Part shown: positions 8,842 through 16,671 of the stretch, in pieces
Layout: every line of letters starts with the position of its first letter
How positions within the stretch are numbered: position 1 is the stretch's first letter
The notes under the pieces: model-generated
Told to the model about the DNA's origin: nothing
What the model saw: only the letters and a program-made list of their open reading frames with translations
The model's database searches: none
From: DATAMF01 sp964472565
GTDB lineage: Bacteria > Chloroflexota > Anaerolineae > Aggregatilineales > Aggregatilineaceae
Reading direction: 5' to 3'
Assembly (NCBI GenBank): GCA_964472565.1
Contig: CAYYNB010000035.1
Span: 1 to 42,873, forward strand
DNA: 42,873 nt
Made by a program: the position numbers and the translations under genes

Positions 8842-9843
8842 ATGCCAGCCTTATTTTCGCCATTCACGATCAAAGATATTACTCTAAGCAGTCGCTTGGT
8901 GTTGCCCCCGATGGCAAACGAAGCTTCCGACGAAAGTGGAGCAATCAACGAAAAGCACCTGGACTTCTATATGCGCCGGGCCGGTGTGGGCATGGTGATC
9001 GTCGAACATGCTTATGTGCAGCTTGCCGGGCGGGTAAAAACTAATCAGTTGGGGATTCACGATGACAGACTGATTCCTGGCCTGCGGCGTCTGGCGGAGG
9101 CAATCAAAACCAGTGGGGCAGTAGCAGGTATCCAACTGGCCCATGGTGGGGGTAAGGCAACCCGTGCAGCGACAGGTGGTGTGATCGTTGCTCCATCAGC
9201 CGGTGTGATGCTGGGGGGTAAGGAGCCCGCCGAAGCTTTGCAGCAAGCCCAGATAGCTCCCCTGGTAGCAGATTATGTTGCTGCTGCCCAGCGAGCTTTT
9301 GCCGCCGGATTTGATTTCGTTGAAATTCACGGTGCCCATGGCTACCTCCTAAACGAGTTTCTCTCGCCGCTCACCAATCACCGGAGTGATGAATACGGTG
9401 GGGACTTCAACCGGCGATTGCGTTTGCCGCTTGAGATTCTGCGGGCCATTCGTGCTGCAATGGGTCAGAATGCGCTGCTGCTGTATCGGTTGGGAGCGAG
9501 TGATTTTCATCCAGACGGACTCACCATGGATGAAGGCTGCCAGGCGGCGAAAGCATTAGCGACTGCGGGAGTCGATCTCCTGGATGTTTCTGGCGGCCTG
9601 TGTGGCTCGCAACCACCCAACTGGGATGGTAAAAGTCAGGGATATTTTGTGCCATTGGCAGCGGCAGTACGTGCGGAGGCGGGGATACCCGTTGTCGTCG
9701 CAGGCGGCATCACTGATCCACATGCAGCAGATCGCTTTATTCGAGATGGACAGGTCGATCTGATCGCGGTGGGCCGGGCTATGCGCAGCAACCCCAATTG
9801 GGGTATAGAAGCAAAGGTTGCTTTGAACGAACAGTCTCTTTAA
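8842..9843 (+). CDS. Old Yellow Enzyme family NADH:flavin oxidoreductase
   Basis: A 333-residue FMN-binding TIM barrel. The N terminus LFSPFTIKDITLSSRLVLPPM is the classic family start. IQLAHGGGKAT follows near residue 100. FVEIHGAHGYLLNEFLSPL with the conserved H-x-x-H pair lies near 160-180, then NHRSDEYGGDFNRR, and the C-terminal VAVGRAMRSNPNW phosphate-binding part. The length is that of YqjM/thermophilic-type ene reductases rather than the larger dienoyl-CoA reductases, which also carry an iron-sulfur and FAD domain. It should reduce activated C=C bonds with NAD(P)H. AAGGGA about 10 bases upstream supports the ATG at 8842. Confidence 0.94.
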   Translation: MPALFSPFTIKDITLSSRLVLPPMANEASDESGAINEKHLDFYMRRAGVGMVIVEHAYVQLAGRVKTNQLGIHDDRLIPGLRRLAEAIKTSGAVAGIQLAHGGGKATRAATGGVIVAPSAGVMLGGKEPAEALQQAQIAPLVADYVAAAQRAFAAGFDFVEIHGAHGYLLNEFLSPLTNHRSDEYGGDFNRRLRLPLEILRAIRAAMGQNALLLYRLGASDFHPDGLTMDEGCQAAKALATAGVDLLDVSGGLCGSQPPNWDGKSQGYFVPLAAAVRAEAGIPVVVAGGITDPHAADRFIRDGQVDLIAVGRAMRSNPNWGIEAKVALNEQSL

Positions 9844-10079
9844 CTCAGGGGGGCGTAGCTGTAGGTCGTCGGAATCTTTGGGACACAAGCGAACCAAGAT
9901 TGATGGAGGCTTTGCACCAGCATACTACACCCTCAATCTGTCTCGCCGTTTCTGAAACCGAACATTTGTCGGGGGTAGATAGTCCATCCGTTCAAGATTT
10001 GTCTCTCAAAATCTAACATGGATGGAGAGTGGAACCAACATAAACCCCAAGCGGATACGATCACTTGGGGCTGTGTGGC
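9844..10079. other. Gene-free stretch with hairpin
   Basis: No coding feature is supported here. The notable element is a stem-loop at 9983-10026: tccatcc (9983-9989) pairs with ggatgga (10020-10026) and agattt (9995-10000) with aaatct (10009-10014). It lies downstream of the oxidoreductase gene and at the edge of the mobile-element region, so it may be an RNA 3' end structure or an element end. Confidence 0.45.
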
Positions 10080-10363
10080 TCATTTTTCTCGTCGACGTTT
10101 GGCTCGTTGGCGGTAGGCATTCGAACAATAGACTCGTCGGCGACCACCCAACTCGGATGACGCAGGCAACTCTGTTTTGCAAACCGCGCAGCGCCTCACA
10201 CGGCGGTGCTCACTTTTGGGGAGGTACCATTACGCCTAGCGATTAGTGTATCTATGCCTGGTGATTGTGTGTCGCTTCGCGTCTCATCTTGGGACGGTGG
10301 CTTGTACCATAATTCAGCCTGCATTTCATGGAACACCGCGATTCTCCACTCCTCCGGAGTCAT
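10080..10363 (-). pseudogene. Small zinc-finger protein gene, frameshifted
   Basis: Two abutting minus-strand frames look like one broken gene. The first starts with ATG at 10363, directly after the stop of the upstream gene (TAGATG), reads MTPEEWRIAVFHEMQAEL and stops at 10196 after 55 residues. The second, in another frame and open from 10229 to 10080, encodes RRCAVCKTELP then VYCSNAYRQRAKRRREK. This resembles the small CxxC...YCSxxCRQRAxRRR zinc-binding family of Chloroflexota and actinobacteria, but the last cysteine is replaced by tyrosine (SNAY). A one-base shift near 10210 would join them into about 90 residues. Decay inside the mobile region is likely. Confidence 0.5.
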
Positions 10364-10684
10364 CTAGCTGAGGGAGTCCTGACGGCGATTGTTGGCTTTC
10401 CTCAATCCATCTCGTAGTGCATTCGTGTACAACTGCGCCCATTGTGGATGAGCTTCAGGCTCAGCTGCGGCGCGCTGCCAGTCGGCTAACACGACCTGGT
10501 AACTTATCTCATTGGCATGGCGTGTTTCGATGGCACTGAGAATCTGTTCCTTCAAGACATAAGCGGTGGACAAGACAAGCAGGGGCGGGGTCACAGCTTC
10601 AAGCCAGGCAAACGGGCTATTTGTATGACCGGGCAAACTGGTCTGAATGTTGCCTGTTAAAGCAACGGTCGTGGCAAGTGTCAT
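10364..10684 (-). pseudogene. N-terminally truncated membrane protein of mobile-element type
   Basis: A 106-residue frame with hydrophobic segments (MTLATTVALTG; AVTPPLLVLSTAYVLKEQIL) followed by a soluble helix rich in Ala and Glu (EISYQVVLADWQRAAAEPEA). I recognise the general look of membrane proteins from Chloroflexota integrative elements but cannot name it. The frame is open upstream to about 10753, reading into the ISKra4-like remnant, so the true N terminus was probably removed when that element arrived. It ends immediately before the zinc-finger pseudogene. Confidence 0.45.
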
Positions 10685-10689
10685 TGAGA

Positions 10690-11160
10690 GATACAGGAGC
10701 CTACGAGAAGAAGGCGCATATATAACTTGGGGGAGGAGGGAAAACAGGCGTCAAAGCGCCCGTTGACCCAGGCCAGACGAATGAGGAGCAAATGGGTAAA
10801 ACTCGCCTCACCCCAACGCATGCCCACACCCTTGAACCGCTGCTGGATCAGCCATTTGCACGCACTCTCCACCAGACCACTGCCAATGGGCAAGCCCAGG
10901 TCTTTCAACTGGTCGTAGTGCATGTGGTCGCGGTGTTTATCCAGATAACCATAGAGACGGCGAAGGGTTTTGCGAGTAGCCGAGGGTAAATCCGGCCAAG
11001 CCAGCACCGTTTGAAGTTCATCCAGCACGACATCGGCTTGACCATGGCGTAAGCGATGGCGCATCGTCTGGAACCACTGACGGGCCTGGCACGAACGGCC
11101 TCCCAACCAGGTTGCGGCCCCCCTGGGGGGGGTAGCCAGGGGACATTGCTGCCCCCTAGC
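10690..11160 (-). mobile_element. ISKra4-like transposase remnant (C-terminal part)
   Basis: The minus-strand frame from about 11112 to 10681 carries the C-terminal part of an ISKra4-family DDE transposase. It reads WFQTMRHRLRHGQADVVLDE, then YLDKHRDHMHYDQLKDLGLP, IGSGLVESACKWLIQQRFKG and GMRWGEASFTHLLLIRLAW, which is the conserved end of that family. The N-terminal two thirds with the first catalytic residues are absent; instead the sequence passes a G/C-run segment and meets the IS701-like element at 11167. It cannot be active alone. Boundaries are approximate. Confidence 0.8.
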
Positions 11161-11166
11161 CCCCTC

Positions 11167-12605
11167 AGCTCGACTTTGCACAGTCAAGCGGCATAACATA
11201 GTGTCTCGATAAGCGAGACAAAAAACGGACGAGAGACTTTTATCAGATCAGGGGGTTCCCGCGATGTGTGAAAAGTCGGGAAAGCCGCCCAAAGCTGAAA
11301 ACGAACCAGGGCCAACGCATCCGAGAAGGTTGGCAGTGATTTAGCATACCAAGCCGCTTGGCAAACACTAACGGGTTGACCGGACAAGTGAAATGCATGA
11401 GCGACCAACGTAATCCAAGAGAACAGTCCCAACAACAAGGGGGTGGTGCGGGCAATGGCTTTGTCCGACCATTGGCGCTGCGTTTCAACACCAAGGTGCC
11501 GTCGGGATTCTTCAAAGGTGACTTCGACTTGCCAGCGCATCACAAACCACTCGACGATCTGGAGCGGCGCAACGGTTTGGTCCGTACCCAGCAACCATAC
11601 CGTTTCATACTCGCCTTGTGGATCGCGGATCAGTACCCAACGAATAGGAACCGGGGGTTTGCCGTAATGAAACCACACTGCCGTGCCCGAAACCAATTCC
11701 ATCGCGCGGAGTTGCCCATCGTACCAATTCACCTCGACGGTGGTCCACTGGGTTGTCGGGTCATCCAGATCGACCTGTGGGGTGGGCAAACGCGCACCCT
11801 TTTTGCGTGGTCGCCCCAGACCAGAGTAGGGTGGCGCAGGTTCGTACAACGCTGCATCCATGCGCAAGCGGGTCACAAACGTCACCGGCTCCGACAAGGC
11901 CTGACAAGCGGTCAGCAGGTCCAAGGCTGCATATGAATTGTCGCCGACGATCACCAATTTGCGTTCAGGCAGCCACCGCCGCAACTGCTTAATCATCTGC
12001 AACGCGCGCGCGGTCAACGTCTTGGGCGTGCGTCCGCGTGTTTCATAATATCGCTCGGAGGGCGCAAGGACAGTCATCACCGGCAGCGCCCAGATCCGTT
12101 GTGCCCAGGAAATCGGTGTCAGCAACATCAGGCTGATCCAACGCAAGCCGCTGGTTTTCACAAAATGGCTCTTGCTGGACCGGACTGGATCACGATAAAT
12201 GCCACGCGCTGCGATCTGGTGTCCCCAGCGCCGTTCAATCGTGTCATCGATCCCAAACCCCAACGGTTCATCTGGGAAGGTACGGATCAACAACTTCAAC
12301 AGCACCAGGGCCAAATCCAACGGTTCCCATGCCGCCCGGTTGAGTACATGATGATCTTGCGCAAATTTCGGATCATCTTGCAAGCCCATCATGCGCCACG
12401 GTACGTTTACCCGTCGCCAAAATCGTACCGACCAGCAAAATCTGCGCTTTGGCCCAGGTCGTCACACCATAGAAACATGGTGCAAAGGGATCGATCAGGT
12501 CTATGATTATGTGAGGCAGATTGAGCATGTTTTGTCCTTTGTCAGAGGTTCAAAATAGCTTATTCTGCCTTCCTATTTTTTGCTATCACTGTGCAAAGTC
12601 GAGCT
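11167..12605 (-). mobile_element. IS701/IS4-like insertion sequence with 18-bp perfect terminal repeats
   Basis: The 18 bases agctcgactttgcacagt (11167-11184) recur exactly inverted at 12588-12605. They enclose one transposase gene whose stop codon begins at the inner edge of the left repeat. The outermost four bases are AGCT at both ends; as this is a palindrome it could equally be a 4-base target duplication with 14-base repeats. The element sits between the ISKra4-like remnant and the 3' end of a group II intron remnant, only two bases from that intron's domain V. Confidence 0.85.
11184..12528 (-). pseudogene. IS701-like DDE transposase, frame disrupted near its N terminus
   Basis: Two frames make up one transposase. 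The first starts with ATG at 12528 (MLNLPHIIIDLIDPF, then TTWAKAQILLVGTILATGKR) and stops at 12373. The second is open from 12392 to 11184 and encodes the remaining 402 residues, starting MMGLQDDPKFAQDHHVLNRA. DDE-fold marks include FGIDDTIERRWG, VIVGDNSYAALDLL and the helix VEVTFEESRRHLGVETQRQW. Relative to relatives, a few residues between GKRTVA and MGL are missing, which suggests a small deletion rather than programmed frameshifting; no slippery run is present. The terminal repeats are intact, so it could still be moved in trans. Confidence 0.78.
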
Positions 12606-12607
12606 AA

Positions 12608-12641
12608 GAACGACACGGGAATCTTTCGATTCATGCCGCTC
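12608..12641 (-). ncRNA. Group II intron domain V
   Basis: On the minus strand these 34 bases read GAGCGGCATGAATC-GAAA-GATTCCCGTGTCGTTC. The AGC catalytic triad, the GAAA tetraloop, the two-base bulge near CCCGTG and the closing GTTC fit domain V. It follows the maturase stop by about 8 bases. Domain VI with the branch-point A is absent because the IS701-like element begins two bases after. Confidence 0.85.
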
Positions 12642-12649
12642 AAGCCTCG

Positions 12650-13363
12650 CTAACGCCCCCGTGAGGGACGCGGTTTCTCCACGAATAAACCTTGGCTATG
12701 AACTTGCTGATGGCAGTTGGGATGTAGCAGGACGCGATTTTCGGCTTGGTCTGAACCGCCCAGGACACGCCAGATGAGATGATGATTGTGCCATCCGGTG
12801 AGCTGGGTGATTTTCTGTTGACACACGGGACAGAAACCTTCTTGCTCGCGCCAGAGGCGAATAAGCTGGCGTCGACCCCGCAGGTCATCGGCCATTTTCA
12901 CCCCCAGGCGCTGCTCAAAGTAGACTTCCCAGGCCGGATCATAAGGATTGGCCGCACTTCGGACCTTGACATGTCGTTGGATAGACACCTCGGCGGTGCG
13001 CGATAAAGACCATTCCTTGCCGTTGTAGCTGCCGTGAAACACCCAATTCCGGTTACCCACCGATTTAAAGTATTTCCGTTTAATCCAGCGTTTGCCTTTG
13101 TTGGGATGGCGTCGAACGGCCCAGCGCCAGAGGATCTGAAAGATAGTATGGTCGACCTGGGAGAAGATAGCTTTACTGACCACGTGTCGGTGGTATTGAG
13201 ACCAGCCTCGGATGACCGGGTTGAGCATGGCGATGACCTGGCCTGCCGGGGCCTGGCGGTTGGCGTGGATGAGCTTCCTCACCTTGGCGAGAAACCGTTT
13301 CACACTTTTCCTGGACGGTTTGATGAGCAGCTTGCCGTTGTACTTCCGCACATTCTGCCCTAG
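12650..13363 (-). pseudogene. Group II intron maturase C-terminal fragment (X and HNH domains)
   Basis: About 237 residues of the intron-encoded protein. The first part is the maturase (X) domain: GKLLIKPSRKSVKRFLAKVR and LNPVIRGWSQYHRHVVSKAI, then WRWAVRRHPNKGKRWI. The last 60 residues form an HNH endonuclease domain: CPVCQQKI, then WHNHHLIWRVLGGSDQAENR and HPNCHQQVH. The reverse-transcriptase domain with YADD is not present. A GTG at 13351 could start translation but homology runs upstream to about 13363 (LGQN). Intact relatives are about 500-600 residues long, so this is a remnant. Confidence 0.87.
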
Positions 13364-14355
13364 CTCAGAACAACATCTTTCGCAAAGGTCAACAGCCCGT
13401 TCATATAGCGCCCATAGCCACCCGCCGCCAGCAGCCGCAGTGCAGGCAGGATGCGCTGGGCACGCGGTCCCAGTTTCAAGCTCTCACGCCGCCGCGCGAA
13501 CTCGGCCCGCCGCCGGGCTTCCTCCAGAAAACGGTTCGCGGCGGCCTGCCGGTCAGAACTCGCCAGGGAGCTGGATGCCACCCACAGCAGGCGCTCATAA
13601 AATCCCGCCCAGCGGACGCGCTCCTGAGTGTAATACGCGGCCTGTGAGCGCTTGATTTTGGATGCGAAGGCCTGCGACAGCGGCGCGGTGCATTTGACGT
13701 TGCCCCCACCGCTACCGCTGTGAATACGATAGTACATGAGCACCTCACCGGTCCGCCGCACGTTCGACAGCGCATACGCCATGATGGTAATCCACGCATC
13801 GTGCCCCCAGGCGTCGGGGATGGGCAGCAGGAACGGCTTCAGCGTGGACCGAAACGCGATGGCACACCCCGGAATCGCGCCCCACCCGCGAATCATCTCG
13901 CCGGGCGTGCGGGGTACCGTCCGGCGCTCGTCCTGAAAGCGCCGAGTGGGGACAATGGGCTGCAAGCGTTCGTCGGTGAACTGGCGCATGGTATACACCA
14001 TGCCCACGTCCGGGTGGGCGGCGAACAGGTCGCGCATGATCCGGACGCGATCGGGCAGCCAGACGTCATCCTGGTCGCTGAGGAACACCAGGTCGTGCGA
14101 AGCCAGCCCCATGGCCTGCTCGAAATTGCGAGTGAACCCTAGATTAGTTTCGTTGCGCACTAACCGGATCGTGGGATAGCGCCGGGCGAACTCCCCCACC
14201 AGGTCCAGGGTGGCATCGCTTGAGCCATCATCACAGACAATGATCTCATCTGGGGCCACCGTCTGGCGCACAATGCTGTCCAACTGCGCCTCAATATATT
14301 GCGCGCCATTGTAGCTGCACAGGGCGACGGATACCGTGGGGAGGGGCTGGGTCAT
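13360..14355 (-). CDS. GT2 family glycosyltransferase (3' end fused to intron remnant)
   Basis: A 331-residue GT-A glycosyltransferase of the rhamnosyltransferase/WbbL-like kind. The N terminus reads VSVALCSYNGAQYIEAQLDS, then EIIVCDDGSSDATLDLV, NETNLGFTRNFEQAM, and the metal-binding DXD-like FLSDQDDVWLPDR. It probably adds a sugar to a surface polysaccharide in the cytoplasm. I choose the ATG at 14355, right after the upstream phosphoribosyltransferase frame; an ATG at 14400 overlaps it. The TAG stop lies in sequence that in another frame belongs to the group II intron maturase, so the natural C-terminal few residues seem to have been replaced. The protein is near full length for the family and may still work. 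Confidence 0.85.
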   Translation of the reverse strand: MTQPLPTVSVALCSYNGAQYIEAQLDSIVRQTVAPDEIIVCDDGSSDATLDLVGEFARRYPTIRLVRNETNLGFTRNFEQAMGLASHDLVFLSDQDDVWLPDRVRIMRDLFAAHPDVGMVYTMRQFTDERLQPIVPTRRFQDERRTVPRTPGEMIRGWGAIPGCAIAFRSTLKPFLLPIPDAWGHDAWITIMAYALSNVRRTGEVLMYYRIHSGSGGGNVKCTAPLSQAFASKIKRSQAAYYTQERVRWAGFYERLLWVASSSLASSDRQAAANRFLEEARRRAEFARRRESLKLGPRAQRILPALRLLAAGGYGRYMNGLLTFAKDVVLS

Positions 14356-14360
14356 GGGGT

Positions 14361-14897
14361 TCACCGCTGGCGGCTGTGCGCGCCTAATTGCTCGTCCCAT
14401 CCGGCAGCCCGCGATGGATTTCCCAGGGGTAGACGATGTAGGACGGCCCCGTAGAAATCCGGCTCCCCCTTAGTGAACAGCGAGCGGTAGAGGTTGAAGT
14501 GGAAGACACAAGTAAAGGCAGTCGCTGCGGCGGATTGGCGGCGGCTCTTAACTGCGGTGCTGGTGCGCCCACTGTCCCACACATCGTCCACGATCAGAAT
14601 GCGGCGGTTGCGGATCAGGTCTTCATCGGGGAATTGCAGGAATTTGGGCCAGACCAGCAGGCGCGCTTTGGGGTCGAGGTCCAACTCGTGGGGGAAATCG
14701 ACGGCGGCGATCAGCACGTTGACAATATCCAGTGCTTCAGCCAGCATCCCGCCGGGGACAATACCGCTGCGTGTGATCATGATCATGTCGTCAAAACTGC
14801 CCGCCGCGCGAAGTTGGGTGAGCAGTACATCCACCAGGACATCCACGTCTTGCCAGGTCAATCGCTCGCGCCGAATCGGGGTGCGCGATGGTTCCAT
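14361..14897 (-). CDS. Phosphoribosyltransferase, C terminus shifted out of frame
   Basis: A type I phosphoribosyltransferase-fold protein with the PRPP loop RILIVDDVWDSGRTSTAV (about residues 99-116) and a hood region near SGIVPGGMLAEALDI. It resembles xanthine/hypoxanthine-guanine transferases. As it stands the frame ends in an unrelated tail after EPDFYGAV. The next frame encodes YIVYPWEIHRGLPDGTSN and stops at 14384, which is the normal family end (YPWE). A single extra base near 14447 (GGGGCCGTCC) explains this; it may be a real mutation or a sequence error. A strong promoter lies just upstream and the GT2 gene follows directly. Confidence 0.83.
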   Translation of the reverse strand: MEPSRTPIRRERLTWQDVDVLVDVLLTQLRAAGSFDDMIMITRSGIVPGGMLAEALDIVNVLIAAVDFPHELDLDPKARLLVWPKFLQFPDEDLIRNRRILIVDDVWDSGRTSTAVKSRRQSAAATAFTCVFHFNLYRSLFTKGEPDFYGAVLHRLPLGNPSRAAGWDEQLGAHSRQR

Positions 14898-14944
14898 GAG
14901 CGCATCCTTTGCTGCTGATTGGGTGTCAGGATCATTAGTGGAAG

Positions 14945-14973
14945 ATTATAACGGCAGATGGGGCGAAAGTCAA
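14945..14973 (-). promoter_or_regulatory. Sigma70-type promoter of the phosphoribosyltransferase gene
   Basis: On the minus strand TTGACT (14973-14968) and TATAAT (14950-14945) are separated by exactly 17 bases. Transcription would start near 14938, about 40 bases before the ATG at 14897. This is the best vegetative promoter I found in the window. Confidence 0.75.
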
Positions 14974-15070
14974 CGCGTATTTATTCACGTTGTGGGATGA
15001 GGGAGAAAAGAGGGGCAGGTTCCAGCAGAGCCCGTAATGTTTGGAGAATGTTTTGGCCGCGCCGCCGGGC

Positions 15071-16385
15071 CTGTATGGTTGAAAAATTCAATCTGAGAGA
15101 CTTTTCGCCCTCAAGCATGCCTGATAGGGCCCAATTACCGCTGCTTCGCGAGTGACCGAACCGTTAAAGAAATCACGCGTTCCCCTTCGCATTTGTGGTA
15201 TGCTTGAGTTTTTACCATACCCGATGAGGAGAAAGACATTCAATGTGCTTTCGGTGGATCTTGTTCCTGTGGTCGTTCCTATTGGACTTGGCAGCGGTCA
15301 GCCGATTAGCGGAGAACGACAAAGATATGGAAATCATGCTGCTGCGTCAACAACTACGGATCGTCGAACGCAAGCAACCACGCGGCCCATCCATTCCCCG
15401 CTGGCAAAAAGTGCTTTTGGCCGCCCTGGCCATGCGTTTGAAAGGCAAGGGCCCAAATACCCATCAGAAACTGACGGACAGTATCATCCTTTTCAAACCG
15501 GAAACGGTATTAGGCTGGCATCGCGCCTTAGTGAGACGGAAATGGACCTTCAAACAGCACCAGCAAACCGCTGGCCGTCCACGAACTGAGGCCAACATTG
15601 AGGTTTTGGTGGTTCAGATGGCTCGTGATAATTCCCGCTGGGGATATGACCGCATCGCCGGAGAATTGCAGAAGCTGGGGATTTCACTCAACCCCACTAC
15701 GGTGAAAAACATCCTGGAACGGCAGGGTATCCCACCTGCTCCTCAGCGAGGGAAGAACAACTGGCATACCTTCTTGAATCATTACAAGCAGCAACTGTTG
15801 GCCTGTGATTTTTTGACGGTCGAAACCCTCGGCTTGCGCACGGTCGATCTCCTGTTTTTTATTGAGTTGGGAACCCGACGAGTGCATTTTGCTGGCTGTA
15901 CCACTCATCCCGATCAGGCGTGGGTAACTCAGCAAGCCCGTCAGTTGACCTGGACTCTCCAGGATCGATCTCCCGACGAGCAACCGATGAAGTTTCTGAT
16001 TCATGATCGCGACACCAAGTTCTCGCGCGCTTTTGATCGGATTTTCCTCTCCGAAGGGATCGAGATTGTCTTGACACCCTATCGCGCACCCAAAGCCAAC
16101 GCTGTTGCGGAGTGCTGGATTCGATCTCTTCGCGAAGCGTGCTTGGATCACTTGTTAATCGTCAATGAACGCCACCTGCATCGTGTTGTGAGTGAATACG
16201 TGAAATTCTACAACGAGGCGCGTCCTCATCAAGATATCGACCAACAAATACCGCTACCGGGTGAGCAGCAAGGCGAGGAGGGGAGCATTCATCGCTGGGA
16301 CGTACTGGGCGGCTTGCTGCACGACTACTATCGCCAAGCCGCCTGACTCGTTTTCTCGCCTGGATTGAGTTTTTCAACCCTACAG
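15071..16385 (+). mobile_element. IS481/IS3-like insertion sequence with about 30-bp terminal repeats
   Basis: The left end ctgtatggttgaaaaattca (15071-15090, going on to 15100) matches the inverted right end at 16385-16356 (ctgtagggttgaaaaactca...), with about 24 of 30 positions equal. The repeats bracket one integrase-type transposase gene. I see no clear target duplication (GGGCC to the left, TGGTC to the right). A degraded relative's start lies directly beyond the right end, on the other strand. Confidence 0.82.
15243..16346 (+). CDS. Integrase-core (rve) DDE transposase
   Basis: A 367-residue transposase, apparently intact. The N-terminal part has LAENDKDMEIMLLRQQLRIV, the leucine-rich start of this group, then a helix-turn-helix (GYDRIAGELQKLGISLNPTT). 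The catalytic core shows LLACDFLTVETLGLRTVDLL (first Asp), FLIHDRDTKFSRAFDRIF (second Asp), and APKANAVAECWIRSLREACL with the Glu. The family sits between IS481 and IS3 orfB and is frequent in Chloroflexota. The length and intact motifs suggest an active or recently active element. Confidence 0.9.
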   Translation: MCFRWILFLWSFLLDLAAVSRLAENDKDMEIMLLRQQLRIVERKQPRGPSIPRWQKVLLAALAMRLKGKGPNTHQKLTDSIILFKPETVLGWHRALVRRKWTFKQHQQTAGRPRTEANIEVLVVQMARDNSRWGYDRIAGELQKLGISLNPTTVKNILERQGIPPAPQRGKNNWHTFLNHYKQQLLACDFLTVETLGLRTVDLLFFIELGTRRVHFAGCTTHPDQAWVTQQARQLTWTLQDRSPDEQPMKFLIHDRDTKFSRAFDRIFLSEGIEIVLTPYRAPKANAVAECWIRSLREACLDHLLIVNERHLHRVVSEYVKFYNEARPHQDIDQQIPLPGEQQGEEGSIHRWDVLGGLLHDYYRQAA

Positions 16386-16578
16386 TGGTCGTTTCTTCTC
16401 TCGGCTCAACACGATCACCTGCTACCGCAGAAATGCATTCTCCACCACCAACTCCGACCGTCCGCGCGTCAGGTCAGCCACAGTGCCCAGCACCAACGAT
16501 TGGTTGGTCGGTTTGACCCAACGCTGGATACACGGTTCGAGCAGTTTCAGAACGGGATACACAAGGAGCTAGAGTATA
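16386..16578 (-). pseudogene. Degraded N terminus of a second integrase-type transposase
   Basis: The minus strand encodes MMRLIARIL, a stop, LLVYPVLKLLEPCIQRW, then LTRGRSELVVENAFLR, a stop, and QVIVLSREKKRP. This is the start of transposases with the pattern ELVVENALLRQQLIVL...KRP. Two in-frame TAG codons and the abrupt end at the neighbouring element's terminal repeat show that it is dead. The remaining catalytic part is not seen on the other side of that element. Confidence 0.6.
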
Positions 16579-16671
16579 CGAGCGATCAGACGCATCATCA
16601 TATCCTTTCAAGATCAAGCCCGGGTGCAAACCGAGCTAGTACACCTCGGCAGAAACAATTGACCAGAGTGA

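Larger units (their letters stand above)
12606..13363 (-). mobile_element. Group II intron 3' remnant A (AGC-triad domain V)
   Basis: This segment holds the 3' half of a bacterial group II intron: the end of its maturase gene and RNA domain V. The 5' half, including domains I-III and the reverse-transcriptase core, is missing. At its upstream edge the maturase frame (LGQNVRKYNGKLL) starts inside the stop codon of a glycosyltransferase gene; at its downstream edge domain VI has been lost where the IS701-like element begins. It cannot splice or move by itself. Confidence 0.82.

Noticed and set aside
15001..15070. Continuation of the dead transposase on the left side of the 15071-16385 element
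   Set aside because: No frame there shows the residues expected after VIVLSREKKRP, so simple insertion into that gene is not supported.
15152..15589. Rightward frame overlapping the start of the integrase-type transposase
   Set aside because: It is out of frame with the transposase and has no family match; the transposase frame carries all motifs.
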